Of a stretch of 64,000 nt of DNA, positions 51,540 through 60,267 are shown one piece after another. Position 1 is the first letter of the stretch. Each line of letters begins with the position of its first letter. A program made the position numbers and the translations under genes. Origin of the DNA: Parasphingorhabdus litoris DSM 22379 (lineage in GTDB: Bacteria > Pseudomonadota > Alphaproteobacteria > Sphingomonadales > Sphingomonadaceae); NCBI RefSeq assembly GCF_020906275.1, contig NZ_CP086727.1, positions 744,001-808,000 on the forward strand, written 5' to 3'. A model generated the notes under the pieces. The model searched no databases. It was not told the origin of the DNA and saw only the letters and a list, made by a program, of their open reading frames with translations.

Positions 51540-53543
51540 TCATGCCAGCTCTCTCAAATCCGGTGCCAGTGCTTCGTCTTTCAGCATTGCAACCGCTTCG
51601 TCGAGAGTCAGGAACATTTGTTCTTTCTGACCCAGTTTCCGCAAGGCCACTTTCCCTTCTTCGGCTTCCCGCATGCCAACAACCAAAATATTGGGTACTT
51701 TTGCCAATGAATGTTCCCGGACCTTATAGTTGATCTTCTCATTCCGCAGATCGGCGGCGACCCGGACTCCGGCGGCTTTCAGCTTTTCTTCGACTTCTTT
51801 GGCATAATCATTGGCATCAGTGACAATGGTTGCCACCACAGCTTGCGTAGGCGCGAGCCAGAGCGGCATTTTACCCGAATAATGCTCGATCAATATGCCG
51901 ATGAACCGTTCATAGGACCCGAATATCGCCCGGTGCAGCATGATCGGACGGTGGCGCGCACCATCTTCGGCAATATAGCTAGCGTCGAGGCGCTCCGGTA
52001 ATACCCGGTCGGACTGAATCGTACCAACTTGCCAGGTGCGGCCAATCGCGTCGGTCAGATGCCATTCCAGCTTGGGCGCATAAAAGGCGCCTTCGCCAGG
52101 CAGTTCTTCCCAGCCATATTCTTCGGTTGCCATGCCGGCAGCATGAACTGCATCGCGCAGTTCCGCTTCGGCTTGATCCCATATTTCGTCAGAACCGAAA
52201 CGCTGTTCAGGGCGTAGCGCGAGTTTGATGGCATAGCCTTCAAAGCCCATTTCCTTGTAAACGCGGTCCGCCAGTTCGCAGAATTTCCGGACTTCATCGA
52301 CAATCTGATCTTCGCGGCAGAATATATGCGCATCGTCCTGTGTAAACTGGCGCACGCGCATTAGCCCGTGCAACGCGCCATGCGGTTCATTGCGGTGGCA
52401 ACAACCATTTTCATAGATGCGCAGCGGCAAATCACGATAGCTTTTGATGCCCTGCTTAAAGATCAGGACATGGGCCGGGCAGTTCATGGGTTTAATCGCC
52501 ATCATGTCGGCATCGGATGACACCAGTGGTGCATCATCATCCACGCTTGGAATTTCATCAGGCACCACAAACATATTTTCGCGGTATTTGCCCCAGTGGC
52601 CCGATTGTTCCCACTGTCTAGCGTCCATGATTTGCGGGGTTTTTACCTCGTTATAGCCGGCATCGTCGACCGCACGGCGCATATAGGCTTCCAGCTCGCG
52701 CCAGATCATATAGCCTTTGGGATGCCAGAATATGCTGCCCATGGCTTCTGCCTGGATATGGAACAGGTCCATTTCCTGACCTAGCTTGCGATGATCCCGT
52801 TTGGCGGCTTCTTCAAGCCTTACGAGATGCGCCTTGAGCTGTTTCTTGTTTAGCCAGCCGGTGCCGTAAATGCGCGACAATTGCGGGTTGCGCTGATCAC
52901 CGCGCCAATATGCGCCAGAGACTCGCATCAGTTTGAACGCCTGTGGATCCAACTTCCCGGTTGAAGCCAGATGCGGGCCGCGGCACATATCCATCCAGTC
53001 ATCGCCGGACCAATAGACGCTGATTTCGTCGCCTTCCGGAAGTTCAGCAGCCCATTCTGCCTTAAACTTCTCACCATCTTTTTCCCACAGCGCGATAAGG
53101 TCATCACGTTCCCAAACTTCACGTCGCAATGGCTTGTCAGCCTTGATGATCCGCTTCATTTCCTCTTCGATCTTTGGCAGATCATCATCGGTAAACGGAT
53201 CGCCAGCAGGCGCGAAATCATAGTAAAAACCATCGTCCGTAGACGGACCAAAGGTGATTTGCGTACCGGGGAAAAGATTTTGCACGGCCTCGGCGAGCAC
53301 ATGGGCAAAATCGTGCCGCGCGAGTTCCAGCGCTTCTTCCTCATCACGTGACGTTATCAACGCCAGTTCGGTATCTACGTCCAGAGGCCGCATGATGTCA
53401 CGAATCTCGCCATCAATGCGCGCAGCCAATGCGGCTTTGGCCAGACCCGGACCAATATCGGCGGCTATCTGTGCGGGTGTGGTACCCGATGCCACTTCAC
53501 GCGCAGAGCCGTCGGGAAGGGTGATTTTGATCATCTTGGTCAT
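51540..53543 (-). CDS. thrS: Threonine--tRNA ligase
   Basis: 667-aa class II aminoacyl-tRNA synthetase charging tRNA-Thr. TGS domain (residues 1-65, [17 protein letters not shown]), editing domain with [11 protein letters not shown] and [10 protein letters not shown], and a catalytic core. Motif 2 is [30 protein letters not shown] and motif 3 is [24 protein letters not shown], with zinc ligands Cys/His in [10 protein letters not shown]. The C-terminal anticodon-binding domain is [27 protein letters not shown]. Lies upstream of infC, the conserved bacterial order. Size slightly larger than E. coli (642 aa). Confidence 0.96.
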   Translation of the reverse strand: MTKMIKITLPDGSAREVASGTTPAQIAADIGPGLAKAALAARIDGEIRDIMRPLDVDTELALITSRDEEEALELARHDFAHVLAEAVQNLFPGTQITFGPSTDDGFYYDFAPAGDPFTDDDLPKIEEEMKRIIKADKPLRREVWERDDLIALWEKDGEKFKAEWAAELPEGDEISVYWSGDDWMDMCRGPHLASTGKLDPQAFKLMRVSGAYWRGDQRNPQLSRIYGTGWLNKKQLKAHLVRLEEAAKRDHRKLGQEMDLFHIQAEAMGSIFWHPKGYMIWRELEAYMRRAVDDAGYNEVKTPQIMDARQWEQSGHWGKYRENMFVVPDEIPSVDDDAPLVSSDADMMAIKPMNCPAHVLIFKQGIKSYRDLPLRIYENGCCHRNEPHGALHGLMRVRQFTQDDAHIFCREDQIVDEVRKFCELADRVYKEMGFEGYAIKLALRPEQRFGSDEIWDQAEAELRDAVHAAGMATEEYGWEELPGEGAFYAPKLEWHLTDAIGRTWQVGTIQSDRVLPERLDASYIAEDGARHRPIMLHRAIFGSYERFIGILIEHYSGKMPLWLAPTQAVVATIVTDANDYAKEVEEKLKAAGVRVAADLRNEKINYKVREHSLAKVPNILVVGMREAEEGKVALRKLGQKEQMFLTLDEAVAMLKDEALAPDLRELA

Positions 53544-53722
53544 CGGGTTTCAATCTTTAAAGTTCACACAATTCTCACCATAGAATCTCGGAAAACAGCG
53601 ATTCCTGGATCGAGATTGACTTAGTCACTCGTCGGACCAAGTCAACCACCTCCGGCATAACGAAGGCGGAGGACGTAGGAAAGGATTTTGGCAACGAAGT
53701 CAAGGCGGTCATGCAAGGATCA

Positions 53723-53798
53723 TTGACACTATGTAAGGGGTGCTTGACATTTCGGCGAATCGCAGTCATAAAGTCAAGGTAACATGACATTATGTCAA
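53723..53798 (+). promoter_or_regulatory. Promoter with paired operator-like sites upstream of XRE operon
   Basis: TGACACTATGTAA (53724-53736) and TGACATTATGTCAA (53785-53798, palindromic core TGACATTATGTCA) bracket a possible promoter with TTGACA at 53744-53749 and CATAAA at 53767-53772. The XRE gene at the end of the operon is the obvious candidate to bind the sites. Confidence 0.5.
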
Positions 53799-53820
53799 TT
53801 TAACTTGAAGGAGAAATGTG

Positions 53821-53919
53821 ATGAGAACGAGATTTAACACCGGCTGTCGGACGGCGCGAAACGCAGATATCGCGATGTGGGCGAGTTTCGCCATATTGTT
53901 TCTGGCGATGTTCCGGTGA
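53821..53919 (+). CDS. Possible 32-aa leader or small membrane protein
   Basis: ORF with a strong GAAGGAG ribosome binding site (53809-53815), overlapping the next start by GTGA at 53916-53919. The peptide MRTRFNTGCRTARN... ends in a hydrophobic helix (WASFAILFLAMF). It may be a real small protein or a translational leader that couples initiation at the weak GTG of the next gene. Confidence 0.45.
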   Translation: MRTRFNTGCRTARNADIAMWASFAILFLAMFR

Positions 53920-54332
53920 GTGAGCCATCCACCCGTAACCTCTGGCAGCGCACATATCGCGCGATCAAACCGGATTGGGTCTTTGGGTTTCTTCTGTTGG
54001 TCAGCATCACCATGCTGATTGCCGAAAACCTTGACCCGGAACCGGTTATCGCGGTTGACCCGCTCATGAAAATTCTGGCTCTTTCCGGCCTGACCTTGGT
54101 AATCGCCTTTATTGCTACCTATGCAGCGGCAATGGACCGGCGGAAAGTCGAGGACTATTTTTTCCAGCTTATGATCAATGGCGCCATTGTGGGTATTATA
54201 ACCACATTGTTCGTCAACCTTGCCTGGGATTTACTCTATGGACCGCTAATGGGTGATGATCTCATTGCCGTTATGCTGGCCAGCTGGAGTCTGGGATATT
54301 TTTTCTATCGAATTAGGGGGTTGAACCTATGA
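53916..54332 (+). CDS. Membrane protein of XRE operon (1)
   Basis: 138-aa integral membrane protein with four hydrophobic segments (WVFGFLLLVSITMLIAENL, ILALSGLTLVIAFIATYAAAMD, LMINGAIVGIITTLFVNLAWDLLY, LIAVMLASWSLGYFFY). Start GTG 53916 overlaps the upstream small ORF; an upstream GTG at 53877 is an alternative. It overlaps the following gene by ATGA. Family not recognised, but small membrane proteins coupled to YozG-like XRE regulators are common. Confidence 0.65.
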   Translation: MSEPSTRNLWQRTYRAIKPDWVFGFLLLVSITMLIAENLDPEPVIAVDPLMKILALSGLTLVIAFIATYAAAMDRRKVEDYFFQLMINGAIVGIITTLFVNLAWDLLYGPLMGDDLIAVMLASWSLGYFFYRIRGLNL

Positions 54333-54760
54333 GCGATCATAGTGACGGGGCTGGGGATCTGCCCGAAGCGAAAATTCCCCCTTCGATGAAACGCTATTTC
54401 TGGCGCTTGGGTATTTTTATGACAGCCTATATGGTCATTCTGATTTGGGGCTTGTCGCTAAAAAATTCTGCAAACCCGCCAGAAGGCCTTTTCGTCTATG
54501 CTCTTGCGATCCTAACTGCATTGCCAATGTGCGGCGTCTTTTGGACCGTGTTCCGATTGCTGGTCGAAATGGAAGATGAATATCAGCGTTTTCTCGTCGC
54601 CAAACAGATCATGCTGGCTACAGCGATAACTTTATGCGCGGCAACTATATGGCAGTTCCTGAACGTCTATGAGTTGATGACAGACGGGCCGCAATGGTTC
54701 GGCGTCATCTGGCTGGTGACCTTTGGAATAGCCGGCGGCATTGTCCGGTGGCGTGCATGA
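54329..54760 (+). CDS. Membrane protein of XRE operon (2)
   Basis: 143-aa protein with four hydrophobic segments (IFMTAYMVILIWGLSL, FVYALAILTALPMCGVFWTVFRLLV, MLATAITLCAATIWQFLNVYEL, WFGVIWLVTFGIAGGIVRW). An acidic loop EMEDEYQRFLVAKQ sits between helices 2 and 3. It overlaps both neighbours by ATGA, so translation is coupled through the operon. Unknown function. Confidence 0.75.
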   Translation: MSDHSDGAGDLPEAKIPPSMKRYFWRLGIFMTAYMVILIWGLSLKNSANPPEGLFVYALAILTALPMCGVFWTVFRLLVEMEDEYQRFLVAKQIMLATAITLCAATIWQFLNVYELMTDGPQWFGVIWLVTFGIAGGIVRWRA

Positions 54761-54948
54761 AGAACCGATTGAAAGTTCTCCGTGCGGAGCGTGACTGGTC
54801 ACAGGCGGATTTGGCTGAACAATTGTCCGTCTCCCGGCAAAGTGTCAATGCGATTGAGACGGGGAAGTACGATCCGTCCCTGCCGCTCGCGTTCAAGATT
54901 GCAGCGCTATTTGGTACGGCGATTGAAGAGATTTTCCAGCAGGATTGA
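54757..54948 (+). CDS. Small XRE-family HTH regulator
   Basis: 63-aa Cro/CI-type helix-turn-helix protein (KNRLKVLRAERDWSQADLAEQLSVSRQSVNAIETGKYDPSLPLAFKIAALFGTAIEEIF), the typical YozG-like stand-alone regulator. Overlaps the upstream membrane gene by ATGA. Probably represses its own operon through the TGACATTATGTCA-type sites upstream. Such regulator/membrane-protein cassettes are not known to be toxin-antitoxin pairs, but the layout is compatible with stress sensing. Confidence 0.9.
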   Translation: MKNRLKVLRAERDWSQADLAEQLSVSRQSVNAIETGKYDPSLPLAFKIAALFGTAIEEIFQQD

Positions 54949-54970
54949 CTGGATGGAAGGATAAGCAGCA

Positions 54971-55924
54971 ATGAACGTTAAAATATTGATCTATGCAGTG
55001 CTAACCTTGTTGCTGTTGCCCGCCTGTGCAACCGTGAATCAAGCCGTGCCGGTTCCCCCGAGCGCCGCTCGCGGCGAGCGCGTAGAATTGCCAGACGGCA
55101 GTAAATTACTTGGCGGCCGACATTTCACGGTGCTGGTTGAAGGGCAGGGGCGTGATGTGGTTTTGATCCCGGGCATGTCGACGCCGCGTGCCGTGTGGGA
55201 TGCCACGCGGCGCCAGTTAAAAAGCCGCTATCGACTCCATGTAATCCAGATACGCGGCTTTGGCGACACGCCGATGATTGAACGAAACCGGCTATTGCTG
55301 GAGCCCTTTATCCGAGAGCTGACCGACTATATTGATGACGAGATTGTCGACAGCAACAACGGGCAAAAGGTGCTGCTAATCGGACATTCGCTAGGCGGTC
55401 TCGCGGCGATGAAAGTGACTGCAGTCTATCCCCAGGGCGTTGAGAAAGCGATGATCATCGACAGCCTGCCGTATTTCGGATTGCTTTTCAGCCCAGATAT
55501 GAACGCTGTGACATTAAGCCAGCAAGCCGTAGCTATGCGTGATGCGCTGATCGCACGCGATAGTGGCGAAGCGGATGCGCAAACGCTAGAACGCATGGCG
55601 CGATCGGAGACTGCCCGTCAGCAGGTGGCTGCCTGGTCCCGCAGTGCCGATACATTAACGGTGGCGCAGTTTACCTATGATTTAATGACCACAGATGTCC
55701 GACCTTTATTGCCGAAGATCACGATGCCAATGACCGTGCTTTATCCAGTCGATGTGGATATTATGTCGGAACAGCGGGTCACGCCTATGTATAAGGCGGC
55801 TTTTGCGGATGCGAAGACGGTGACCTTTGAAAAAGTGGATGACAGCAGGCATTTCATCATGCTCGACCAACCTGAGGCTTTTGCCGCTGCTGTGGAGCGG
55901 TTTTTGGGATCATCCGGGCGGTAA
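54971..55924 (+). CDS. Alpha/beta hydrolase, lipoprotein
   Basis: 317-aa hydrolase with a lipoprotein signal peptide (LTLLLLPACA, Cys near residue 19). Nucleophile elbow GHSLGG (Ser near residue 143), oxyanion region DVVLIPGMSTPRAVWD, later Asp in VLYPVDVDIMSEQ and His in DDSRHFIMLDQPEAF. Anchored in the envelope; substrate unknown. Follows the XRE gene by 22 bp, so may share its transcript. Confidence 0.88.
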   Translation: MNVKILIYAVLTLLLLPACATVNQAVPVPPSAARGERVELPDGSKLLGGRHFTVLVEGQGRDVVLIPGMSTPRAVWDATRRQLKSRYRLHVIQIRGFGDTPMIERNRLLLEPFIRELTDYIDDEIVDSNNGQKVLLIGHSLGGLAAMKVTAVYPQGVEKAMIIDSLPYFGLLFSPDMNAVTLSQQAVAMRDALIARDSGEADAQTLERMARSETARQQVAAWSRSADTLTVAQFTYDLMTTDVRPLLPKITMPMTVLYPVDVDIMSEQRVTPMYKAAFADAKTVTFEKVDDSRHFIMLDQPEAFAAAVERFLGSSGR

Positions 55925-55962
55925 CGATATGTAAACCGCGCCCTGCTATTGGCGGGATCGCT

Positions 55963-56316
55963 ATGAGCAATTCAACCCCCGTCTGGCACCGTGATGCCAA
56001 GGGCGCACGCAAACGTCACGTGCGGATCGAAACTATTGGCAACACCTTCCTGTTTTTTGAGAACCAATGGCGCAGCGAAGCCTATTATTTTGGCGATTTG
56101 GTATATCGCGGCTTTTCTGGCGGTTCGCATGTTTTTGGTTTGGACGACGGGATCAAGGGGCGCCCGCACTGGCAATTGGGCTTCACCGGTGATCCTCCGG
56201 AAGAGCTGACAAAATTATTGCCAAAATATAAGCGGCCGATGTTGAGCGGTGTGGGTATGCTGATCATTGCTTTTCTGTGTCTCGGGATTGTTTATTTTGG
56301 CTCGCCGCACGTTTGA
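55963..56316 (+). CDS. Hypothetical protein with C-terminal membrane anchor
   Basis: 117-aa protein without recognised family. Soluble N-terminal part (HVRIETIGNTFLFFENQWRSEAYYFGDLVYRGFSGGSHVFGLDDGIKGRPHWQLGF), then a single transmembrane helix (SGVGMLIIAFLCLGIVYFG) near the end, so a tail-anchored membrane protein facing the cytoplasm is likely. Small gaps on both sides. Confidence 0.6.
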   Translation: MSNSTPVWHRDAKGARKRHVRIETIGNTFLFFENQWRSEAYYFGDLVYRGFSGGSHVFGLDDGIKGRPHWQLGFTGDPPEELTKLLPKYKRPMLSGVGMLIIAFLCLGIVYFGSPHV

Positions 56317-56331
56317 GTTGATGTCATTCCA

Positions 56332-56351
56332 GCTCCTGCGTAGGCAGAAGC
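56332..56351. repeat. Dispersed palindromic repeat (copy 2)
   Basis: GCTCCTGC-GTAG-GCAGAAGC, matching the element at 13448-13467 with one stem mismatch and inverted loop. Confidence 0.55.
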
Positions 56352-56375
56352 ACGCAACATCAGCGAAAGACACAC

Positions 56376-57122
56376 ATGGAAGACGATATCCTCTATATGC
56401 AGCGTCCCGGCGGCGCTAATCTGGCTTATTGTTATCGGCCCGCCAAAGACGGCGTGAAGGGCAGTACGCTGGTTTTCCTTCCCGGCTATATGTCGGATAT
56501 GGAAGGCGGCAAAGCGCTGGCGCTTGATGCATGGGCAGCCGATAGTGGCTGCGCAATGCTCCGCCTCGACTATGCCGGGTGCGGAGCCAGTGGCGGCGAA
56601 TTTGAAGAGCAGAGTCTTATCGACTGGCGCGATGATGTGCTGTTCCTGATGGAAAAGGTTACCAGCGGTTCCGTCACATTGATCGGTTCCTCCATGGGCG
56701 GCTGGTTGATGCTGCTTGTCGCGCTTGCCCGGCCGATGCGCGTGAAGGCGATGGTTGGCATTGCCGCAGCACCGGATTTTACCGACTGGGGATTCACCCA
56801 AGAGCAAAAAATGACCATCCTGCGCGAAGGCAAGCTGGAAGAACATAGCGAATATAGCGACGATCCGTATGTGACGACCAACATTTTCTGGCAGTCCGGT
56901 GAAGCCAATCGCCTGCTCCATAAGGAAATCGCCTTTGATGGCGCGGTCCGGCTGCTTCATGGACAGGAAGACGCTGACGTGCCCTGGGCTTATGCTTTGG
57001 AGATCTCCAAAAAGATGCGTTCAGCCGATGTGCAGGTGCATTTGGTAAAGGACGGCGATCACCGCTTGTCGCGCGATCAGGATATTGCCCTGTTGATTGA
57101 TGTGGTTTCGCGGTTGGATTGA
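56376..57122 (+). CDS. Alpha/beta hydrolase
   Basis: 248-aa serine hydrolase: oxyanion strand STLVFLPGYMSDMEGGKA, nucleophile elbow GSSMGGW, acid in RLLHGQEDADVPW and base in VKDGDHRLSRDQD. Resembles the ABHD10/YpfH-like group that hydrolyses acyl-thioesters or carboxyl esters; substrate unknown. No signal peptide, so cytoplasmic. Starts 25 bp after the dispersed palindrome. Confidence 0.88.
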   Translation: MEDDILYMQRPGGANLAYCYRPAKDGVKGSTLVFLPGYMSDMEGGKALALDAWAADSGCAMLRLDYAGCGASGGEFEEQSLIDWRDDVLFLMEKVTSGSVTLIGSSMGGWLMLLVALARPMRVKAMVGIAAAPDFTDWGFTQEQKMTILREGKLEEHSEYSDDPYVTTNIFWQSGEANRLLHKEIAFDGAVRLLHGQEDADVPWAYALEISKKMRSADVQVHLVKDGDHRLSRDQDIALLIDVVSRLD

Positions 57123-57168
57123 AACGGCTGACCAGTATGGCTGCGATTTTGAAGGTTTGATAGCGAAT

Positions 57169-57957
57169 ATGTTCACGTCTCTTTTTCTCCTTCTTGCACA
57201 ATCCTCTACGCCTTATGGCTCGCCGGTACCGCAGACAATTAGCCCGTCCGCTCCGATGACCATGTCGGAAGTCCGCTTCAACGAATGCGTCGATTTGGCT
57301 CTGGACGACCCGGCTAGCGGTGTTGTCGAGGCGAATAAATGGCGGATTGAAGGTGGCGGTTTTCTAGCGCGCCATTGCCTCGGTTTTGCTTATGCCGAAC
57401 AGTTTAACTGGGCAGCGGCCACAAAGACATTTGCCGAAGCGGCGCAGGAAGCGGAGATTGCGAAATATCCCCGCGTTGCCAATTTCTGGGCACAGGCGGG
57501 CAACGCCGCATTGGCCGGCAATCAACCAACCAAAGCGCTCGAATATCTCAACGCCGCCCTTGTGCAGGGCAGTTTGGTCGGTTTGGAAAAGGGTGAAGTG
57601 CATTTGGATAGGGCACGCGCCCATGTTGCGCTTAATGACTATGCCGCTGCAAAAGCGGAATTCGTACTGGTTCATAAGCTCGCGCCGCAAGATCCATTGG
57701 GGTGGCTTCTCTCTGCAACTTTGGCACGCCGGATGAACGATCTCGTCTTGGCCAAATCCGATATCGCTGTTGCGGCTAAACTTGCTGCGCAGGACCCTGC
57801 GGTTGCTCTTGAAGCCGGTAATATCGCTTATGCTGGCGGAGATGTTGTGCAGGCAAAGGCCAATTGGGAAAAGGCCGTGGCAATGGATGCCGAAAGCAGG
57901 CCTGCCAAAGCGGCACAGAAATATCTCGCACAACTCGTGACCAGTGTAGCCGAATAA
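57169..57957 (+). CDS. Exported TPR repeat protein
   Basis: 262-aa tetratricopeptide protein. Start at ATG 57169 gives MFTSLFLLLAQSSTPYG, a short signal-like segment; the open frame upstream is less likely. TPR-like helices: FLARHCLGFAYAEQFNWAAATKTFAEAAQEA, ANFWAQAGNAALAGNQPTKALEYLNAALVQG, EVHLDRARAHVALNDYAAAKAEFVLVHKLAP, and VALEAGNIAYAGGDVVQAKANWEKAV. Likely a periplasmic scaffold. Confidence 0.82.
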   Translation: MFTSLFLLLAQSSTPYGSPVPQTISPSAPMTMSEVRFNECVDLALDDPASGVVEANKWRIEGGGFLARHCLGFAYAEQFNWAAATKTFAEAAQEAEIAKYPRVANFWAQAGNAALAGNQPTKALEYLNAALVQGSLVGLEKGEVHLDRARAHVALNDYAAAKAEFVLVHKLAPQDPLGWLLSATLARRMNDLVLAKSDIAVAAKLAAQDPAVALEAGNIAYAGGDVVQAKANWEKAVAMDAESRPAKAAQKYLAQLVTSVAE

Positions 57958-58036
57958 AGAATTGCGTCGCAGGGCTTTCCAATCCCATGCGTGCAGGATA
58001 GAGATTGAGCATCACATTAATGGAAAGCACGCCTCT

Positions 58037-58543
58037 ATGACCCATAAATATCTACTCCCACTTCTATCGGTCCCTCTTATGCTTACGGCATGCGGTAGTG
58101 GTGGCGACGGTGGTCCGACGGCCGGCCAATATAAACAGACAGTCAAAATCACAGAGCTGGATTTCCCCGGCCTGTCTGAAGAAGTGAAACAACGAACCAT
58201 CACACAGATGGAGGGCGTAGCCGGTGGCGGAGCAGGCGGCTTATTCTGTATGGAAGGCAATGATAACGGTCAGCAATGGAAAGAGGCGGCAAAGCAAATG
58301 TCTGGCGCTCTGGGCGGTCAGTGCGAAACCATAAAAGATGAAGGTTCCGCGACATCCATCGATCTTGAAATGACCTGTAAGGGTACCGCCAAAGGCGATA
58401 TCGATATCAAGATGAGCGGACAGGCCCATCCCGAAGGCTATGACAGTAAGATGGCTTTCGATATTAAGGATCCGGCGAGTGGTGAAACGGCCAAACTGTC
58501 AATGGACATCGGAGCACAGCGGCAAGGTGATTGTCCGGGCTAG
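58037..58543 (+). CDS. DUF3617-like lipoprotein
   Basis: 168-aa lipoprotein (LSVPLMLTACGSGGDG, Cys about residue 19). The mature region GQYKQTVKITELDFPGLSEE, the FCMEG motif and the closing ...GAQRQGDCPG with conserved Cys match DUF3617, a family of small beta-barrel-like periplasmic proteins common in Sphingomonadales and of unknown function. Four Cys after the lipobox suggest two disulfides. Confidence 0.82.
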   Translation: MTHKYLLPLLSVPLMLTACGSGGDGGPTAGQYKQTVKITELDFPGLSEEVKQRTITQMEGVAGGGAGGLFCMEGNDNGQQWKEAAKQMSGALGGQCETIKDEGSATSIDLEMTCKGTAKGDIDIKMSGQAHPEGYDSKMAFDIKDPASGETAKLSMDIGAQRQGDCPG

Positions 58544-58606
58544 GAAGTCTGGCCGAAGATAAAGCACCACGATCCCACATCTTAGTCACAAACCAAAGCT
58601 GCTGAA

Positions 58607-59266
58607 ATGATAGGCTTGAATAAAAGTATCTCGTTCATCTGTGCAGCGGCGCTGATAGTTTGGGCCCTTGCAGGTTGTACCATGCCGCCCCAATCAGCTG
58701 GCGGATCCAACGCACTTTCCAAATCGAAAATGTCGGAGCACTCATCTTGTGGTTTTTCCCTCATCAGTCCGGAAGCGAAAGAAAACCTGAAAAGCGCGAT
58801 CGTGGAAGCCATCACATTTGGTCGCGATACCTATGCTGATCGACCAGATTTCTTTGCAAATAACCATGTCTCGGTTGGTATTGCGGACCTTCGGCCTAAG
58901 CAGCGGGATATAGTCGTTTATGTTTCAGGGCGAAATTATTGCGGTACGGGGGGCTGCAAGGGCTTCATTTTCAAAAATGGCGCTACGGCTTCTGACAATT
59001 CCGACTACAGCCTGGTCGGCAGAATTCGGCCTGCCAGACTGCCTATATATTCCTTGAAAACATCTCGTAACGGATGGAGGGAAGTCGGCGTCGTAGTTGC
59101 AGGCGGCGGGATACCGATACCTTATGTCGGTGCTTTATCTTTTGATGGCACAGCCTTTGATGGCAATCCGACCATATCAAGTGCGCGCCCGACATCGAAA
59201 GGCGAAATCCATTCGGTAATCATTAGCGAGCAAAGCGCTGACTCACATTCTTGTCGCTTGTCTTAG
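58607..59266 (+). CDS. Hypothetical lipoprotein
   Basis: 219-aa protein with lipobox ALAGC (Cys about residue 24). The mature part includes SSCGFSLISPEAKENLKSAIVEAI and DYSLVGRIRPARLPIYSLKTSRNGWREVGVVVAGGG, plus a CGTGGC pair likely forming a disulfide. The WREVGVVVAGGG strand is a pattern I associate with small periplasmic DUF proteins in sphingomonads, but I cannot name the family. Transcribed alone. Confidence 0.65.
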   Translation: MIGLNKSISFICAAALIVWALAGCTMPPQSAGGSNALSKSKMSEHSSCGFSLISPEAKENLKSAIVEAITFGRDTYADRPDFFANNHVSVGIADLRPKQRDIVVYVSGRNYCGTGGCKGFIFKNGATASDNSDYSLVGRIRPARLPIYSLKTSRNGWREVGVVVAGGGIPIPYVGALSFDGTAFDGNPTISSARPTSKGEIHSVIISEQSADSHSCRLS

Positions 59267-59366
59267 CCATCGAAGGTCGAGGGATCCGATCTATTCATTC
59301 GCGACCATAATATCTTGCATTGCCCCCTATATCGCTGGAACGCGGCAAGATATCAACGAATGGCTT

Positions 59367-60140
59367 TCACGATTTGCCGTTCACTGACATGTAGTAGAAT
59401 TCGACTTTTGTTACGCCAGATCGAAAATATGGAGCGCTGGCTTTATAATCTTCGGTCTTCTGCACTTTCGCAAAGCCATTGGGTGCATCCCACTCGACGA
59501 ACGTCAATTGACTGGGCGCATTTAGCGATGTCGCATGGGCTTCCATCTTGGGGTTTTTCATTTTGTAGATAAACCGTCCGCCGGCACTGTGTACGGCTTT
59601 CTCAATTCCGGAGAGATAGCGCTGATAGTCTTCTGGCTTGTCCGGGTTGGTCCATGCGACGACCAGGCTGTAATATTTGGCGGGGTCAAAGCTTAAATTC
59701 AGATCCTCTCGCATCGCAGCGCTATAGATTCTGAGCTCGTTCCAAGCTTCTGGACGTTGAGCCTTGATCGCGGGCCACTCCGGCTGGCTGGTCAACTGCT
59801 TTTCCGATTCCTGATCCGGGTAGGAGAAAAATACCAGTCCAGTAGGTTTATAGTTGCTGAATTCGATACTATCCATTTTGAGTTGGGTCTCGCGCTTCAG
59901 GCCGAATTTTTGCCCTAATGGAAAGGCTTGGCGATAATAGACTTGGCGGGCTGCATCTCCGTCTTCTTTTTCTTCTGGCATGATGATGGAGAGATATTGG
60001 CCTTTGGCAACGGTCAATCGGGGGTTCGCGGCTTCAGATTCTTGTGATGAGGAGGGTTGCGCCACAAGACTATAGGACGGCATGGCCATCGCGATAGTGA
60101 AGGTTGAAATCAGTGTAAGGGCGCTGCGATGGTTCGTCAT
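59367..60140 (-). CDS. Exported hypothetical protein, DUF1330-like C-terminal region
   Basis: 257-aa protein with a signal peptide (MTNHRSALTLISTFTIAMAMPSYSLVAQ). The mature part contains two ferredoxin-like segments; the second (YQRYLSGIEKAVHSAGGRFIYKMKN...LTFVEWDAPNGFAKVQKTEDYKASAPYFRSGVTKVEFYYM) looks like DUF1330. Upstream in-frame starts at 60185 and 60200 exist, but 60140 gives the cleanest signal peptide. Divergent from the LysR gene at 60268 and probably its target. Confidence 0.6.
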   Translation of the reverse strand: MTNHRSALTLISTFTIAMAMPSYSLVAQPSSSQESEAANPRLTVAKGQYLSIIMPEEKEDGDAARQVYYRQAFPLGQKFGLKRETQLKMDSIEFSNYKPTGLVFFSYPDQESEKQLTSQPEWPAIKAQRPEAWNELRIYSAAMREDLNLSFDPAKYYSLVVAWTNPDKPEDYQRYLSGIEKAVHSAGGRFIYKMKNPKMEAHATSLNAPSQLTFVEWDAPNGFAKVQKTEDYKASAPYFRSGVTKVEFYYMSVNGKS

Positions 60141-60193
60141 GGGTAAAGCCTTTGCGATTATCGAAATGCCATTGAGCCATTTCATGTTGCGAT

Positions 60194-60266
60194 ATTGCAC
60201 CTCTATACATTCGAGATATTTGGATTAGTGGATGTATTTTTTCTGATATCGGTGCAATAATGCACC
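60194..60266. promoter_or_regulatory. LysR-type binding sites in the divergent region
   Basis: GGTGCAATAATGCACC (60251-60266) is a perfect dyad directly before the LysR ATG, and a third half-site ATTGCACC lies at 60194-60201 near the start of the divergent gene. Consistent with autoregulation and activation of the neighbour. Confidence 0.55.
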
Positions 60267-60267
60267 A

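Noticed and set aside
53544-53720. T-box or attenuator leader of thrS
   Set aside because: No T-box motif and no Thr-rich leader ORF with a ribosome binding site was seen; T-boxes are also not expected in this group.
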